The notes under the pieces were generated by a model that was given only the letters and a program-made list of their open reading frames with translations, did no database searches and had not been told where the DNA came from. Both the position numbers and the translations under genes were made by a program. Of a stretch of 64,000 nucleotides of DNA, positions 28,375 to 39,006 are shown in pieces. Origin of the DNA: Streptomyces vinaceus (lineage in GTDB: Bacteria; Actinomycetota; Actinomycetes; Streptomycetales; Streptomycetaceae); the NCBI RefSeq assembly GCF_008704935.1, contig NZ_CP023692.1, positions 2,179,001 to 2,243,000 on the forward strand, given 5' to 3'. Position 1 is the first letter of the stretch. Every line of letters begins with the position of its first letter.

Positions 28375-28412
28375 AAGGGATGATCTTGAGCCGCAAGGAA
28401 GGCACGTCTCCG

Positions 28413-29330
28413 ATGGGACGCCACCGACTTCACGCCGCGCCGGTCCGCGACGGCAACCGCCGCACCCTCGTGCGCACCGCCCTGCTCGGCGGCGCCGTGG
28501 CCGTGGTCCTCGGTACGGCCGCGGTGACCACCGGCATGGTGCCGGTCGGCACTTCCTTCCCCTATGTCGGTGTCAACGCCGCCGACACGGCAGAGAAGAC
28601 GCGGGCCGGGGCCGCCGCCTCGCCGGGCCCGGCCCCGGCGACCGAGCAGCAGGGCGGCCTCGCCAACCTCTCCGGCCGCGCCTCCGCCGGCCCCGACGCG
28701 GGCACCCCGACGCCCTCGGCCTCCCCCTCCGCGTCGGCCTCCCCTTCCCCGTCGGCCCCGCCGAGCCCCTCCGCCCCGGCCGCGCCCCCCGCTTCCCCCA
28801 CGCCCTCCGCCTCCGCGCCCGCCTCCCCCAAGGTGCAGGCCAAGCCCCAGGCGAAGCCGGAGAAGAGCCCGCTGCCGGCGCCGGTCCCGGTCCCGCCCAA
28901 GACGGCCGCCCCCAAGCCGCCCGCCCCGCCGGCCGCGACCCCCGGCGCCGGCCCGGCCGCCGACGAGGCCGCCGTCCTCACCCTGGTCAACCAGGAGCGC
29001 GCCCAGGCCGGCTGCGGTCCGGTCCGCGCGAACCCGCCGCTCGCGGCGCTGGCCGCCGCCTTCAGCAAGGACATGGCCACCCGCGGGTTCTTCGACCACA
29101 CCGACCCCGACGGGAACTCCCCGTGGGACCGCGCCACCAAGGCGGGCCTGGCCGGTCTCGGCGGCGAGAACATCGCCCGCGGCCAGGGGGACGCCCAGGC
29201 GGTCATGAACGCCTGGATGAACAGCCCCGGCCACAAGGCGAACATCCTCAACTGCGAGTTCCGCACCCTCGGCGTCGGCGTGTACGTCGCCGACGGCGGC
29301 CCCTGGTGGACCCAGGACTTCGGCTTCTGA
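28413..29330 (+). CDS. Secreted or membrane-anchored CAP/SCP-domain protein
   Basis: 305 residues from the ATG giving MGRHRLHAAP; AAGGAAGG lies about nine bases upstream. An ATG 11 codons earlier is also open. Residues 20-41 form a hydrophobic signal or anchor segment. A Pro/Ala/Ser linker of about 120 residues follows (60-180). A C-terminal CAP domain (about 190-305) shows LTLVNQERAQAGCGPVRANP, then FFDHTDPDGNSPWDR, GENIARGQGDAQAVMNAWMN and SPGHKANILNCEFRTLGVG. The conserved His/Glu pairs of the CAP cavity are present. Its biological role in Streptomyces is unknown. Confidence 0.88.
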   Translation: MGRHRLHAAPVRDGNRRTLVRTALLGGAVAVVLGTAAVTTGMVPVGTSFPYVGVNAADTAEKTRAGAAASPGPAPATEQQGGLANLSGRASAGPDAGTPTPSASPSASASPSPSAPPSPSAPAAPPASPTPSASAPASPKVQAKPQAKPEKSPLPAPVPVPPKTAAPKPPAPPAATPGAGPAADEAAVLTLVNQERAQAGCGPVRANPPLAALAAAFSKDMATRGFFDHTDPDGNSPWDRATKAGLAGLGGENIARGQGDAQAVMNAWMNSPGHKANILNCEFRTLGVGVYVADGGPWWTQDFGF

Positions 29331-29423
29331 CCGCAGCCCAGCCCGCACCCGCGGCCACGACCCCGCTTACCGACCGAAAGCGCCCTCTTATGGACAGCGC
29401 TGTACGGAGTTAAGCTGGTCGGC

Positions 29424-29801
29424 ATGGAAACAGAGCTGCCCTTCGACGCCTTCGCGCGCGCCTGCCCCTCCCGGCAGACCCTGGAGCACGTCACGGGCCG
29501 CTGGGGCAGTCTCACCGTGGGCGCCCTGCGCGACGGCTCGTGCCGCTTCAACGAGCTGCGCCGCAAGGTCGACGGCGTGAGCGAGAAGATGCTCTCCCAG
29601 ACCCTCCAGGCGCTGGAGCGCGACGGCATCGTCCACCGCGAGGCGCAGCCGACGAACCCCCCGCGCGTCGACTACGAGCTGACCCCGCTCGGCGTCGAGG
29701 TCGCCGACCGGCTGCTCGCGCTCATCCACTTCCTCGAAGGCAGCATGCCCGAGGTCATCGGCGCCCGGGAGTCCTACGACGCCACGCGCGGCGGCCGCTG
29801 A
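29424..29801 (+). CDS. HxlR-family transcriptional regulator
   Basis: 125-residue winged helix. [20 protein letters not shown] (14-33) carries the conserved first cysteine and WxxLI-like turn. [20 protein letters not shown] (about 46-65) is the recognition helix region, and the wing follows with [12 protein letters not shown]. HxlR proteins often respond to aldehydes, redox stress or flavins. The only plausible local target is its own promoter, where ACAGCGCTGT (near 29395) is a short palindrome. The last 28 bases overlap the convergent mutM 3' end. Confidence 0.9.
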   Translation: METELPFDAFARACPSRQTLEHVTGRWGSLTVGALRDGSCRFNELRRKVDGVSEKMLSQTLQALERDGIVHREAQPTNPPRVDYELTPLGVEVADRLLALIHFLEGSMPEVIGARESYDATRGGR

Positions 29802-30634
29802 CAGCGCGGGCAGAAGTAGCTGGACCGGTTCATCCACGGCCGCCGCCGCATGGGGGTGCCGCACCGCCGGCAGGGCTCGTCCTCGCGCCCGTAGGCGTCG
29901 AGCGAACGGTCGAAGTAACCGGACTCGCCGTTCACGTTGACGTACAGGCTGTCGAAACTGGTGCCGCCGACGTCGAGGGCCGCGTTCATCACGTCCCGCA
30001 CGTGGCCGAGGAGCTCCGCGCTCCGGGGGCGCGTCAGCGTGCCGGTCGGGCGCTCGTAGTGCAGCCGCGCCCGCCACAGCGCCTCGTCGGCGTAGATGTT
30101 GCCGACCCCGCTGATCAGGGACTGGTCCAGCAGGGCCCGCTTGACGGTGGTCCGCTTGGCGCGCAGCGCCGCGTGGTAGGCGGCCTCGTCGAAGAGCGGG
30201 TCCAGCGGGTCCCGGGCGATGTGCGCGATGACGTCGGGCAGCCCGTCCGGCGTGTTCTCGTGGAGCGAGAGGCCGCCGAAGGTGCGCTGGTCGACGAAGC
30301 GGAGCTCGGTCCCGGCGGCGTCGTCGAAACGCATGCGGATGCGCAGGTGCTTCTCGTCGGCGGCGTCCTCGGGCTGGACGAGGAGCTGTCCGCTCATCCC
30401 GAGGTGCCCGAGCACCGAGAGGTCCCGCCCCTCCAGGGGCAGCCAGAGGTACTTGCCGCGCCGCTGCGGAACGCCGATCGTCCGGCCCGTCAGCCGGGCG
30501 GCGAAATCGGCCCCGCCGGCCGGGTGACGGCGTACCGCGCGCGGGTGGAGCACCTCCACGGCCTCGACGGTCCGTCCGGCCACCCAGCGCTCCAAGCCCC
30601 GCCGTACGACTTCGACTTCGGGCAGCTCGGGCAC
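29774..30634 (-). CDS. mutM: Formamidopyrimidine-DNA glycosylase
   Basis: 286-residue Fpg/MutM bifunctional glycosylase and AP lyase that removes 8-oxoguanine. The GTG start follows GGAGG by six bases and gives [16 protein letters not shown], so the mature N-terminal proline nucleophile and Glu are in place. Lys61 (RRGKYLW) and the helix-two-turn-helix region ([13 protein letters not shown]) are present. The C-terminal zinc finger CRRCGTP...CPRCQ is intact. It is the last gene of the rpmF-rnc series. The 3' end overlaps the convergent HxlR gene. Confidence 0.95.
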   Translation of the reverse strand: MPELPEVEVVRRGLERWVAGRTVEAVEVLHPRAVRRHPAGGADFAARLTGRTIGVPQRRGKYLWLPLEGRDLSVLGHLGMSGQLLVQPEDAADEKHLRIRMRFDDAAGTELRFVDQRTFGGLSLHENTPDGLPDVIAHIARDPLDPLFDEAAYHAALRAKRTTVKRALLDQSLISGVGNIYADEALWRARLHYERPTGTLTRPRSAELLGHVRDVMNAALDVGGTSFDSLYVNVNGESGYFDRSLDAYGREDEPCRRCGTPMRRRPWMNRSSYFCPRCQRPPRVAS

Positions 30635-30723
30635 GGGGGTCCTCCGGGGGCGATGCGGTCGTGGTGCGCTGTTGTCGCTCCCGGCGAGCGTACCGGCCCC
30701 GCCCGCCGCCCCCGGAAACGGGT

Positions 30724-30757
30724 CCGCCCGCCCCTGCACGGCGGCAGGGGCGGGCGG
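30724..30757 (-). terminator. Hairpin between rnc and mutM
   Basis: A 14-bp perfect stem (CCGCCCGCCCCTGC, 30724-30737, with 30744-30757) with an ACGGCG loop lies in the 143-bp gap after the rnc stop. It may terminate or attenuate. A structure of this size next to the RNase III gene is also a candidate for self-processing. Confidence 0.65.
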
Positions 30758-30777
30758 GATGTCCCGAAGGAAGGGGC

Positions 30778-31656
30778 TCAGCCGTTCGGCGTCGGGCCGG
30801 CGGGCGTCGGCGACCCGCCGTCCTCGGCCGCTGCCGGCACCTCGGCATCGGCCTCGGCGGCGGCCGGAGCCGCCACCGTCACCTGGGCGGCGGCGGACGC
30901 CGCGGCTTCCGCCGCGATCCGCTCGTCCGCCTTGGCCCGGATCCCGCGCCATGCGGACTCCGCGGCCTGCTGTTCCGCTTCCTTCTTGCTGCGGCCGGTG
31001 CCGGTGCCGTACGAGACACCACCGACGCGGGCGGCAGCGGTGAAGGTCTTCTCGTGGTCCGGACCGGTCTCGGTGACCAGGTACTCGGGCACGCCGAGCC
31101 CTTCGGCCGCCGTGAGCTCCTGGAGACTGGTCTTCCAGTCCAGGCCGGCCCCGAGGTTCGAGGACTTCTCGATGAGCGGGTCGAAGAGCCGGTGGACCAG
31201 CTCCGAGGCCGCGTCGAGGCCCTGGTCGAGGTAGACCGCGCCGATCACCGCTTCAAGGGTGTCGGCGAGGATGGAGGCCTTGTCCCGGCCACCCGTGCCC
31301 TCTTCACCCCGGCCGAGCCGGATGAAGGAGCCGAGGTCGAGGCCGCGCCCGACCTCCGCCAGTGCGCGCGAGTTGACCACCGCGGCCCGCAGTTTGGCCA
31401 GCTGGCCTTCGGGGAGGTCGGGGTGGGTCGTGTACAGCGTGTCCGTGACCACCAGGCCGAGCACGGAGTCCCCGAGGAACTCCAGGCGCTCGTTGGTGGG
31501 CAGACCGCCGTTCTCGTACGCGTACGAGCGGTGGGTCAGCGCACGCACCAGAAGGGCGGACTCGAGTCGATACCCGAGCCGCCCTTCCAGAAGCGTGTGG
31601 GACGAGGCCGCGTTGTTACTGTCTGCCTGCTTCTCAGCGTTGGACAGCTCAGACAT
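30778..31656 (-). CDS. rnc: Ribonuclease III (AbsB)
   Basis: 292-residue double-strand-specific endoribonuclease. In S. coelicolor, absB mutants are defective in antibiotic production. The start is [10 protein letters not shown] with AGAGG four bases upstream. The catalytic motif [13 protein letters not shown] is at 56-68, with further acidic residues in [19 protein letters not shown]. The dsRBD is at about 180-245 ([16 protein letters not shown] and [17 protein letters not shown]). The last 45 residues are an Ala/Pro tail absent from E. coli. It is preceded closely by rpmF. Confidence 0.96.
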   Translation of the reverse strand: MSELSNAEKQADSNNAASSHTLLEGRLGYRLESALLVRALTHRSYAYENGGLPTNERLEFLGDSVLGLVVTDTLYTTHPDLPEGQLAKLRAAVVNSRALAEVGRGLDLGSFIRLGRGEEGTGGRDKASILADTLEAVIGAVYLDQGLDAASELVHRLFDPLIEKSSNLGAGLDWKTSLQELTAAEGLGVPEYLVTETGPDHEKTFTAAARVGGVSYGTGTGRSKKEAEQQAAESAWRGIRAKADERIAAEAAASAAAQVTVAAPAAAEADAEVPAAAEDGGSPTPAGPTPNG

Positions 31657-31675
31657 TGCGCCTCTCACCAGCCGC

Positions 31676-31849
31676 TCAGACCTCGAGGACCTGGCGCTTG
31701 TTGTAGGTGCCGCAGCTCGGGCACGCGATGTGCTGGAGCTTCGGCTCCTGGCAACGCTCACACGAAACCAGGGTGGGGACCGCAGCCTTCCACTGCGACC
31801 GGCGGTGGCGCGTGTTGCTGCGCGACATCTTCCGCTTCGGAACAGCCAC
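31676..31849 (-). CDS. rpmF: 50S ribosomal protein L32
   Basis: 57-residue L32, short enough to be overlooked. The GTG start ([20 protein letters not shown]) follows GGAG at a normal distance. It is the zinc-binding form: CERC...CPSC gives two cysteine pairs in the C-terminal half. It begins two bases after the DUF177 gene, the standard yceD-rpmF pairing. rnc follows 19 bp later. Confidence 0.95.
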   Translation of the reverse strand: MAVPKRKMSRSNTRHRRSQWKAAVPTLVSCERCQEPKLQHIACPSCGTYNKRQVLEV

Positions 31850-31851
31850 GG

Positions 31852-32520
31852 CTACTTCTCCTGCTTCTCGGCGGCGCCCTGAACTCCGTCAGAGGCAGTG
31901 CCGCTCATGTTGTCCTTCTCGCCGTCCTGATCGGTCACGACGAGTCCTTGCAATGCCGCCCAACGGATGTCGACGGCGTCATGGTGGTGGTCCGGGTCGT
32001 CGTTCAGGCTGAGCCCGCAATCGGGGCACAGTCCGAGACAGTCCTCCCGGCACACCGGCTGCATGGGCAGTGCGAGCACCACCACATCACGCAGCACGGG
32101 TTCGAGGTCGAACAAGCCGTCCTCGAGGAAGAGCGTGTCCTCGTCGTCCTCGGCGTCGTCGGCCGGCTCCGCCTTTGCGCGGCTCCGGTCGTCGGCGTCA
32201 GGGTACGAGAACATCTCCTGGAAGTCCGCCTTGAGCTCGCGCTCGACGGACTCCAGACACCTTACGCACTCCCCCACGGCCGATGCACGGGCGGTGCCTG
32301 TGACAAGCACCCCTTCCATGACCGACTCCAGGCGGAGGCTGAGCTTCACCGGGGCGCCTTCCGGCACTCCGATGACCCCGGCGAGACCGAAGTCCGCCGG
32401 CGCCGCGATCTCACGGGACAGCCGCTGCATGGCACCAGGACGCCGACCCAGCTCGTGCGTGTCGAACACGAGGGGGTTGCGGTGGTCGAGGCGGGTATTC
32501 AGGGCCGTTCCTGCTTTCAC
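31852..32520 (-). CDS. YceD/DUF177 family protein
   Basis: 222 residues from a GTG giving [19 protein letters not shown]177/YceD is an rRNA-maturation-linked family paired with rpmF. The core begins at [21 protein letters not shown] and the downstream [13 protein letters not shown] supply five or six cysteines, likely a zinc knuckle. The start is uncertain. AGGA lies close to ALN, where an ACG stands in the position I recall as ATG in relatives, and the GTG has no good SD. The acidic [15 protein letters not shown] segment is typical. Confidence 0.85.
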   Translation of the reverse strand: MKAGTALNTRLDHRNPLVFDTHELGRRPGAMQRLSREIAAPADFGLAGVIGVPEGAPVKLSLRLESVMEGVLVTGTARASAVGECVRCLESVERELKADFQEMFSYPDADDRSRAKAEPADDAEDDEDTLFLEDGLFDLEPVLRDVVVLALPMQPVCREDCLGLCPDCGLSLNDDPDHHHDAVDIRWAALQGLVVTDQDGEKDNMSGTASDGVQGAAEKQEK

Positions 32521-32642
32521 AGATCGCTGAAGATCAAAAATTCCGCCACATGTGGGCAGCATGGATCGCGGTGCATACGCGCGACCGAAGAGCCAGGATA
32601 CCCGGCGCTTCGCTCTGAGCCCAATCCTGGTGGACGGGCGCC

Positions 32643-33698
32643 TCAGCGACCCTGTTCGTACTGGCGCAGCTGGTCCAGATTGATCATGCTCGTGTCGAAG
32701 AAGCTGGTCTCGTCGAGCGCGGGCTGCTGCGGGTGCGCCTCGTGCTGGCCCGCCTGCGGCTGCTGCTGGTACGCCGCATAAGGGTCCGGCTGCTGCTCGT
32801 AGCCCAGCGCCGCGTACGGGTCCGGCTGCTGGAGCTGCTGCTGGTAGGCGTACGGGTCCTGGTAGCCGTACGTGTCCTGCTGCTGGGGCTGCTGGTAGCC
32901 GTACGCGTCGTACGCGGGCTCCTGGGCCTGCGCCGGGATCACGGGGGCCGCGGGGGTCATCGGCGCAGCCGGCTCCGCCAGGCCCGCCAGGAAGTCCGCG
33001 TCGCTCGCCGAGCGGGACTGCTGCGCCCCCGCCGCGTCCTGGGCGGCCATGTGCGCGCCGAGGTCGTCGGTGGGCACCCGGCCCAGCAGCTTCTGCCGGC
33101 CCCGGCCGACCGCCTCCAGGGTCTTGGAGAGCACCGCCTCGAAGGTCGCCAGCTTGGTGTCCACGTACGCGTCCGCCTGCTCGCGCTGCGTCTGCGGATC
33201 GTGGCTGCGCTCGGGCGCCTCGGCATCCGGGTAGCCCTGCTCGTCGAGGCCGGGACCGCGCCCCAGGAGCTTCTCGCGGCCGCGGTCGACGGAGCCGATG
33301 GTCTTGGTGAGGACGACCTCGAAGTTCGCGAGCTTGCTGTCGACGTAGTCGTCGGCCTCGGCCCGGATCTCCTCGGCCTCCCTGCGGGCGTCCGCCAGGA
33401 TCCGGTCCGCCTCGGCCTGCGAACGGCGCGCGACCTCGGTGTCGGAGATCAGCGAACCGCGCTGGGCGTGCGCCGACTCGATGATCCGCTCCGCCTCGCG
33501 GCGGGCGTCCTCGACCATCTGCTCGCGGCCCCCGATGAGCTCCTGCGCCTGCGCGAGCGAGCCGGGCAGCGCCTGGCGCACCTCTTCGAGCTGCGCCAGC
33601 AGCTCGGCGCGGTTGATCACGCAGGAGGCCGACATGGGCATGGACCGGGCGCCGCCGACGGCCGCGACGATCTCGTCGAGCTTCTTCTGCACGTCCAT
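32643..33698 (-). CDS. DivIVA-like coiled-coil protein with internal duplication
   Basis: 351 residues from MDVQKKLDEIVAAV. The N-terminal 130 residues are coiled coil, rich in Glu/Arg/Ala like the DivIVA/GpsB or ATP-synthase-b family. A segment is duplicated: DDYVDSKLANFEVVLTKTIG and DAYVDTKLATFEAVLSKTLE, each followed by GRGR/DRGR-KLLGR. The C-terminal third is low-complexity Gln/Tyr/Pro (YGYQQPQQQ, DPYAAYQQQPQ). It lies upstream of the DUF177-rpmF-rnc series. Function is not established, but a cell-envelope or division scaffold is plausible. Confidence 0.82.
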   Translation of the reverse strand: MDVQKKLDEIVAAVGGARSMPMSASCVINRAELLAQLEEVRQALPGSLAQAQELIGGREQMVEDARREAERIIESAHAQRGSLISDTEVARRSQAEADRILADARREAEEIRAEADDYVDSKLANFEVVLTKTIGSVDRGREKLLGRGPGLDEQGYPDAEAPERSHDPQTQREQADAYVDTKLATFEAVLSKTLEAVGRGRQKLLGRVPTDDLGAHMAAQDAAGAQQSRSASDADFLAGLAEPAAPMTPAAPVIPAQAQEPAYDAYGYQQPQQQDTYGYQDPYAYQQQLQQPDPYAALGYEQQPDPYAAYQQQPQAGQHEAHPQQPALDETSFFDTSMINLDQLRQYEQGR

Positions 33699-33802
33699 GG
33701 GGGCTCGCACTCTCTCGGCCTCGGGCGGTTCCTGAGACGGACGGGACGACTGTAAGGCCACCGGGCGGGCACCCGACAGCGGACTGAAGGCCCGTCAGCC
33801 CG

Positions 33803-34918
<1,116 letters not shown>

Positions 34919-34987
34919 CTACTGCGGAGTTCAACGATAGGTCGTACCGCTCGGGGCGGCCCCGGGCGGTACCGGGCGGCGGCCTCC

Positions 34988-37192
34988 TCAGCCCTTCTCC
35001 AGGTACTGCTCCCGCTCGGTGTCCAGCAGGGCCTCCAGGGCGCTGCGCAGCCCCGGCAGCCCCTCCAGCTCGGGGTCCTCGGCGACCACGCGGGTGGCCT
35101 CCTCCCGGGCCTGGGCGATGACCTCCTCGTCCTCGATGACCGCGAGCATGCGCAGCGAGGAGCGCACGCCCGACTGGGCCTGGCCCAGCACGTCGCCCTC
35201 CCTGCGCTGCTCCAGGTCGATGCGGGAGAGCTCGAAACCGTCCAGGGTGGCGGCGACGGCGGCGAGCCGGGCCCGGGCGGGGCTCGCCTCGTGCATCTCG
35301 CTGACCAGCAGGCACAGGCCGGGTGCGGAGCCCCGGCCGACGCGGCCGCGCAGCTGGTGGAGCTGGGAGACGCCGAACCGGTCCGCGTCCATGATGACCA
35401 TGACGGTGGAGTTCGGGACGTTCACCCCGACCTCGATGACGGTGGTGGCGACCAGCACCTTGACCTCGCCGGCGGCGAAGCGGCGCATGACGTCGTCCTT
35501 GTCGGCCGGGTCCATCCGGCCGTGCAGCACCTCGACCGGGAGCCCGGCGAGCGGCCCGCGCCGCAGCTGCTCGGCGATCTCCAGTACGGCCAGCGGCGGC
35601 CGCTTCTCGGCGTCGTCCTCGGCGGAGGCCTTCTTCTTGGGGTCGTCCTCCCCGTCGCCGATGCGCGGGCACACCACGTACGCCTGGTGCCCGTTCTCCA
35701 CCTCCTCGCGCACCCGCTCCCAGGCCCGGGTCAGGAAGTGCGGCTTGTCCTTGGCCGGTACGACGTGGGTGGCGATCGGGGAGCGGCCGGCGGGGAGCTG
35801 GTCGAGGACGGAGGTCTCCAGGTCACCGAAGACGGTCATCGCGACGGTACGCGGGATCGGGGTCGCGGTCATCACCAGCAGGTGCGGGGGCTGCTTGCCC
35901 TTGGAGCGCAGCGCGTCGCGCTGCTCGACGCCGAAGCGGTGCTGCTCGTCGACGACGACCAGGCCGAGGTCGTGGAACTGCACCTTGTCCTCGATGAGGG
36001 CGTGCGTGCCGATGACGATGCCGGCTTCGCCGGTGACCAGGTCGAGCAGGGCCTGGCGGCGCGCGGGCATCCCCATGGAGCCGGTGAGCAGCACGACCTT
36101 GGTGCCCCGGTCGGAGCCGCCGAGCATCCCGCCTTCGGCGAGCTCGCCCATCATCTCGGTGACGGACCGGTGGTGCTGCTGGGCGAGCACCTCGGTGGGC
36201 GCGAGCATGGCGGCCTGCCCCCCGCAGTCCACGACGCCGAGCATGGCCCGCAGGGCCACCATCGTCTTCCCGCTGCCGACCTCGCCCTGGAGGAGCCGGT
36301 GCATGGGGTGGTTCGTGGCGAGGTCTTCGAAGATCTCGCGGGAGACGGTCTGCTGGCCGTCGGTGAGGGTGAAGGGGAGTTTGGCGTCGAAGGCGTCGAG
36401 CAGGCCGTCCGGCGCGGGGCGGCGGGGGACGGCGGGGAGCTGGGAGTCGGCGTGCCGGCGGCGGGCCAGGGCGACCTGGAGGACGAACGCCTCGTCCCAC
36501 TTCAGACGTTGGCGGGCGTCCTCGATGTCGGCCTTGGTGCCCGGCCGGTGGATCTTCAGCAGGGCCTCGGTGAGCGGGACCAGTCCGCGGCCCTCGCGCA
36601 GGGCCTCCGGCAGCGGGTCCACGGCCTCGTGGGCGCTGGGCAGTACGGCGTCCACGCACTTGGCGATCTTCCAGGACTCCAGCTTGGCGCAGGCCGGGTA
36701 GATCGGGATCAGCTGGTTCGCGAAGGCGGTCGCGGCGTCGCGGTCGGAGGCGTCCGCGCCGAGCGGCTCGTACGCGGGGTGGGAGAGCTGGAGCTTGCGG
36801 TTGAACATGCCGACCTTGCCCGCGAACATGGCGCGGGTGCCCGGCAGCAGGTCCTTGTGCGGCTTGTGGACGCCCGCCCCGAAGAACACCAGCTGGAGGC
36901 GGCCGCTGCCGTCGGTGATGGTCACTTCCAGCCGTTTGCCGCGGCCCCCGTTGAAGGTCAGGATCCGGGCGTCGGCGACCTGGGCGACGACCGTCACGTG
37001 CTCGTCGATCTGGTCGGCGAGCTCGGCCAGCGAGGTCAGCTCGCCGCGCTCGGCGTAGCGCCGCGGGTAGTGGTGCAGCAGGTCCAGGGCCGTGTGCAGG
37101 CCGAGCTGCTCGGCCAGCACCTTGGCGGTGGCGGGGCCGAGCGTCTTCTTGAGGTCTTCGTCGAGCGCGGGCACGCCTTCATTGCACACCAT
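34988..37192 (-). CDS. recG: ATP-dependent DNA helicase RecG
   Basis: 734 residues. Drives branch migration and fork regression. The OB wedge domain is within the first 200 residues. Helicase motif I is LLQGEVGSGKTMVA, motif II VVDEQHRFG, motif III VMTATPIPRT, and motif VI QLHQLRGRVGRG. The start MVCNEGVPALDEDLKK has no SD; an internal GTG six codons on (VPALDED) is an alternative. The gene begins 16 bp after the DAK/FakA-like gene, suggesting co-transcription. Confidence 0.95.
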   Translation of the reverse strand: MVCNEGVPALDEDLKKTLGPATAKVLAEQLGLHTALDLLHHYPRRYAERGELTSLAELADQIDEHVTVVAQVADARILTFNGGRGKRLEVTITDGSGRLQLVFFGAGVHKPHKDLLPGTRAMFAGKVGMFNRKLQLSHPAYEPLGADASDRDAATAFANQLIPIYPACAKLESWKIAKCVDAVLPSAHEAVDPLPEALREGRGLVPLTEALLKIHRPGTKADIEDARQRLKWDEAFVLQVALARRRHADSQLPAVPRRPAPDGLLDAFDAKLPFTLTDGQQTVSREIFEDLATNHPMHRLLQGEVGSGKTMVALRAMLGVVDCGGQAAMLAPTEVLAQQHHRSVTEMMGELAEGGMLGGSDRGTKVVLLTGSMGMPARRQALLDLVTGEAGIVIGTHALIEDKVQFHDLGLVVVDEQHRFGVEQRDALRSKGKQPPHLLVMTATPIPRTVAMTVFGDLETSVLDQLPAGRSPIATHVVPAKDKPHFLTRAWERVREEVENGHQAYVVCPRIGDGEDDPKKKASAEDDAEKRPPLAVLEIAEQLRRGPLAGLPVEVLHGRMDPADKDDVMRRFAAGEVKVLVATTVIEVGVNVPNSTVMVIMDADRFGVSQLHQLRGRVGRGSAPGLCLLVSEMHEASPARARLAAVAATLDGFELSRIDLEQRREGDVLGQAQSGVRSSLRMLAVIEDEEVIAQAREEATRVVAEDPELEGLPGLRSALEALLDTEREQYLEKG

Positions 37193-37208
37193 GGCGCCGA
37201 CAACCCGG

Positions 37209-38876
37209 CTATTCGACCCCGATGAGGAGCGGCGCCGAGTACCGCCCGCCGCGGTAGGTGACCGTGTCCACCGCCAGGTGCCCGTGCTGTACGTACGCCT
37301 CCAGGCGTTCGGCGAGGGCGTCGGGCACCTCGGGCCCCAGGACCAGGGTGACGAGTTCGCCGCCGGAGCCCAGCATCCGCTCCAGGACCGCCCGGGCGGT
37401 CTCGTCGAGGGCCGAGCCGATGACGGCGACGTCCCCGTCGATGAGCCCGAGCACGTCCCCGGCCTGGCAGATGCCGGCGGAGGTGAAGGACTGCCGTTCG
37501 GCGACGGCGAGTTCCCCGTAGCGGGTGGCGCCTGCGGCCGCGGTCATGGCGACCACGTCCTCGTCGAAGCTGCCCTCCGGGTCGTGCACGGCGAGGGCGG
37601 CCAGGCCTTGGACCGCGGACCGGGTCGGGATCACCGCCACCCGTACGCCGTCGGCGCGGGCCTGTTCGGCGGCGGCGGCCGCGACCGCGCGCTGGTCGGC
37701 CCCGCCGGGCAGCAGCACGACCTCGCGGGCGTGCGCGCGCCGGATCGCGTCGACGAGCGCGGCGGTGTCCGGGGCCTCGCCGGGGCGGGCGAGCACGGTG
37801 GTCGCGCCCGCCTCCCCGCACAGTCCGGCCAGCCCCTCGCCCGGGACCACGGCGACGACGGCCCGCTGGACGCGCTCCCCGCGCGCCCGGCGCCGCTCGT
37901 CGCCGAAGTGGGTGATGCGGATCCGGTACGGCCGGCCGGCGACCACGCCGGCCTCCACGGCGGCGCCGGGGTCGTCGACGTGGACGTGGACGTTCCACAG
38001 TCCGTCCCCGCCGACCACCACCAGCGAGTCCCCGAGCCCGTCGAGGCGCTCGCGCAGCCCGGCCACGTCCGGCTCGGCGGCCTCCAGCAGGTAGATGACC
38101 TCGTACGCGGGCCCGCCCCGCTCCTCGGCCTCGCAGGGCCGCGGCGGGTGCGGTACGGGCACGGCCCGGCCCCGTACGGCCTCGGCGGCGGGCTCCCGGC
38201 CGGACAGCGCCTGCCACAGGGCCCCGAGTACGGCGACGAGCCCGCAGCCCCCGGCGTCGACCACGCCCGCCCGGCCCAGCTCGGCCAGCTGCCCGGGGGT
38301 GTCGGCGAGGGCCGCCCGGGCCCCGTCGTAGGCGGCCAGGGCCACGTCGGCGGCGCTCCCGGCGGCCGCCCCGGCCGCTTCGCCGGCCCGGGCCGCGGCC
38401 GCGGCGACGGTGAGCATCGTGCCCTCGACCGGGTGCGCGACGGCCCGGTAGGCCTCCTGGGCGGCCCGGGTCAGCGCCTCGGCCAGGAGCCGGCCGGGCC
38501 CGCGCCCGCCGGGCTCGTCGCCGAGCACCTCGGCCACGCCGCGCAGCAGCTGCGCCAGGATCGTCCCGGAGTTCCCGCGGGCGCCTATGAGGGCGCCGTG
38601 CGCGTAGGCCCGTACGGCGTGCGACAACGAGGCGTCCCGTGTGGTCTCGCTCACGCCCGCGGGTGGTGCCGCGAGCGCCTCGGCCAGGGCGCGGTCCGCC
38701 GACTCCGCGGTCAGGTAGAGGTTGGTTCCGGTGTCCGCGTCCGCGACCGGGTAGACGTTGATGGCGTCGATGTCCTCGCGGGCCCGGCCCAGCGCGGCCA
38801 CGGCCAGCGAGCTCCAGGTGCGCACCGCTTCGGCGTCGAGCTCGTCGGGGCGCTGCGGCTGCGGCTCGTGCTGCAC
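37209..38876 (-). CDS. DAK2/DegV-like fatty-acid or dihydroxyacetone-kinase-type protein
   Basis: 555 residues from GTG with GGAGG seven bases upstream. The N-terminal DAK2 (DhaL-like) ATP-binding domain shows INVYPVADADTGTNLYLT (about 40-57), ARGNSGTILAQLLRGV and GVVDAGGCGLVAV. The remaining 300 residues correspond to the FakA middle and DegV-like C-terminal domains. FakA phosphorylates fatty acids presented by a FakB DegV protein, but no fakB is in the window. Position next to recG is conserved in Gram-positive bacteria. Confidence 0.85.
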   Translation of the reverse strand: MQHEPQPQRPDELDAEAVRTWSSLAVAALGRAREDIDAINVYPVADADTGTNLYLTAESADRALAEALAAPPAGVSETTRDASLSHAVRAYAHGALIGARGNSGTILAQLLRGVAEVLGDEPGGRGPGRLLAEALTRAAQEAYRAVAHPVEGTMLTVAAAAARAGEAAGAAAGSAADVALAAYDGARAALADTPGQLAELGRAGVVDAGGCGLVAVLGALWQALSGREPAAEAVRGRAVPVPHPPRPCEAEERGGPAYEVIYLLEAAEPDVAGLRERLDGLGDSLVVVGGDGLWNVHVHVDDPGAAVEAGVVAGRPYRIRITHFGDERRRARGERVQRAVVAVVPGEGLAGLCGEAGATTVLARPGEAPDTAALVDAIRRAHAREVVLLPGGADQRAVAAAAAEQARADGVRVAVIPTRSAVQGLAALAVHDPEGSFDEDVVAMTAAAGATRYGELAVAERQSFTSAGICQAGDVLGLIDGDVAVIGSALDETARAVLERMLGSGGELVTLVLGPEVPDALAERLEAYVQHGHLAVDTVTYRGGRYSAPLLIGVE

Positions 38877-38980
38877 CGGGCGTTCCTCCTTGTGCGGGCC
38901 AGGGTTCACCGCAGGGTAACCAAGGACTGCCGGGTGTCAGGGGCCCCGGGCGGGATCGGTGGCGGCCATGGTAGTTTTCT

Positions 38981-39006
38981 TGGACGGACGCAGTCGTTGT
39001 ATGCTG
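38981..39006 (+). promoter_or_regulatory. Candidate rpmB promoter
   Basis: TATGCT at 39001-39006 is a reasonable -10. TTGGAC at 38981-38986 is the best -35, though the 14-bp spacing is short; TCTTGG two bases earlier gives about 16. It lies 120 bp upstream of rpmB. Weak evidence. Confidence 0.4.
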
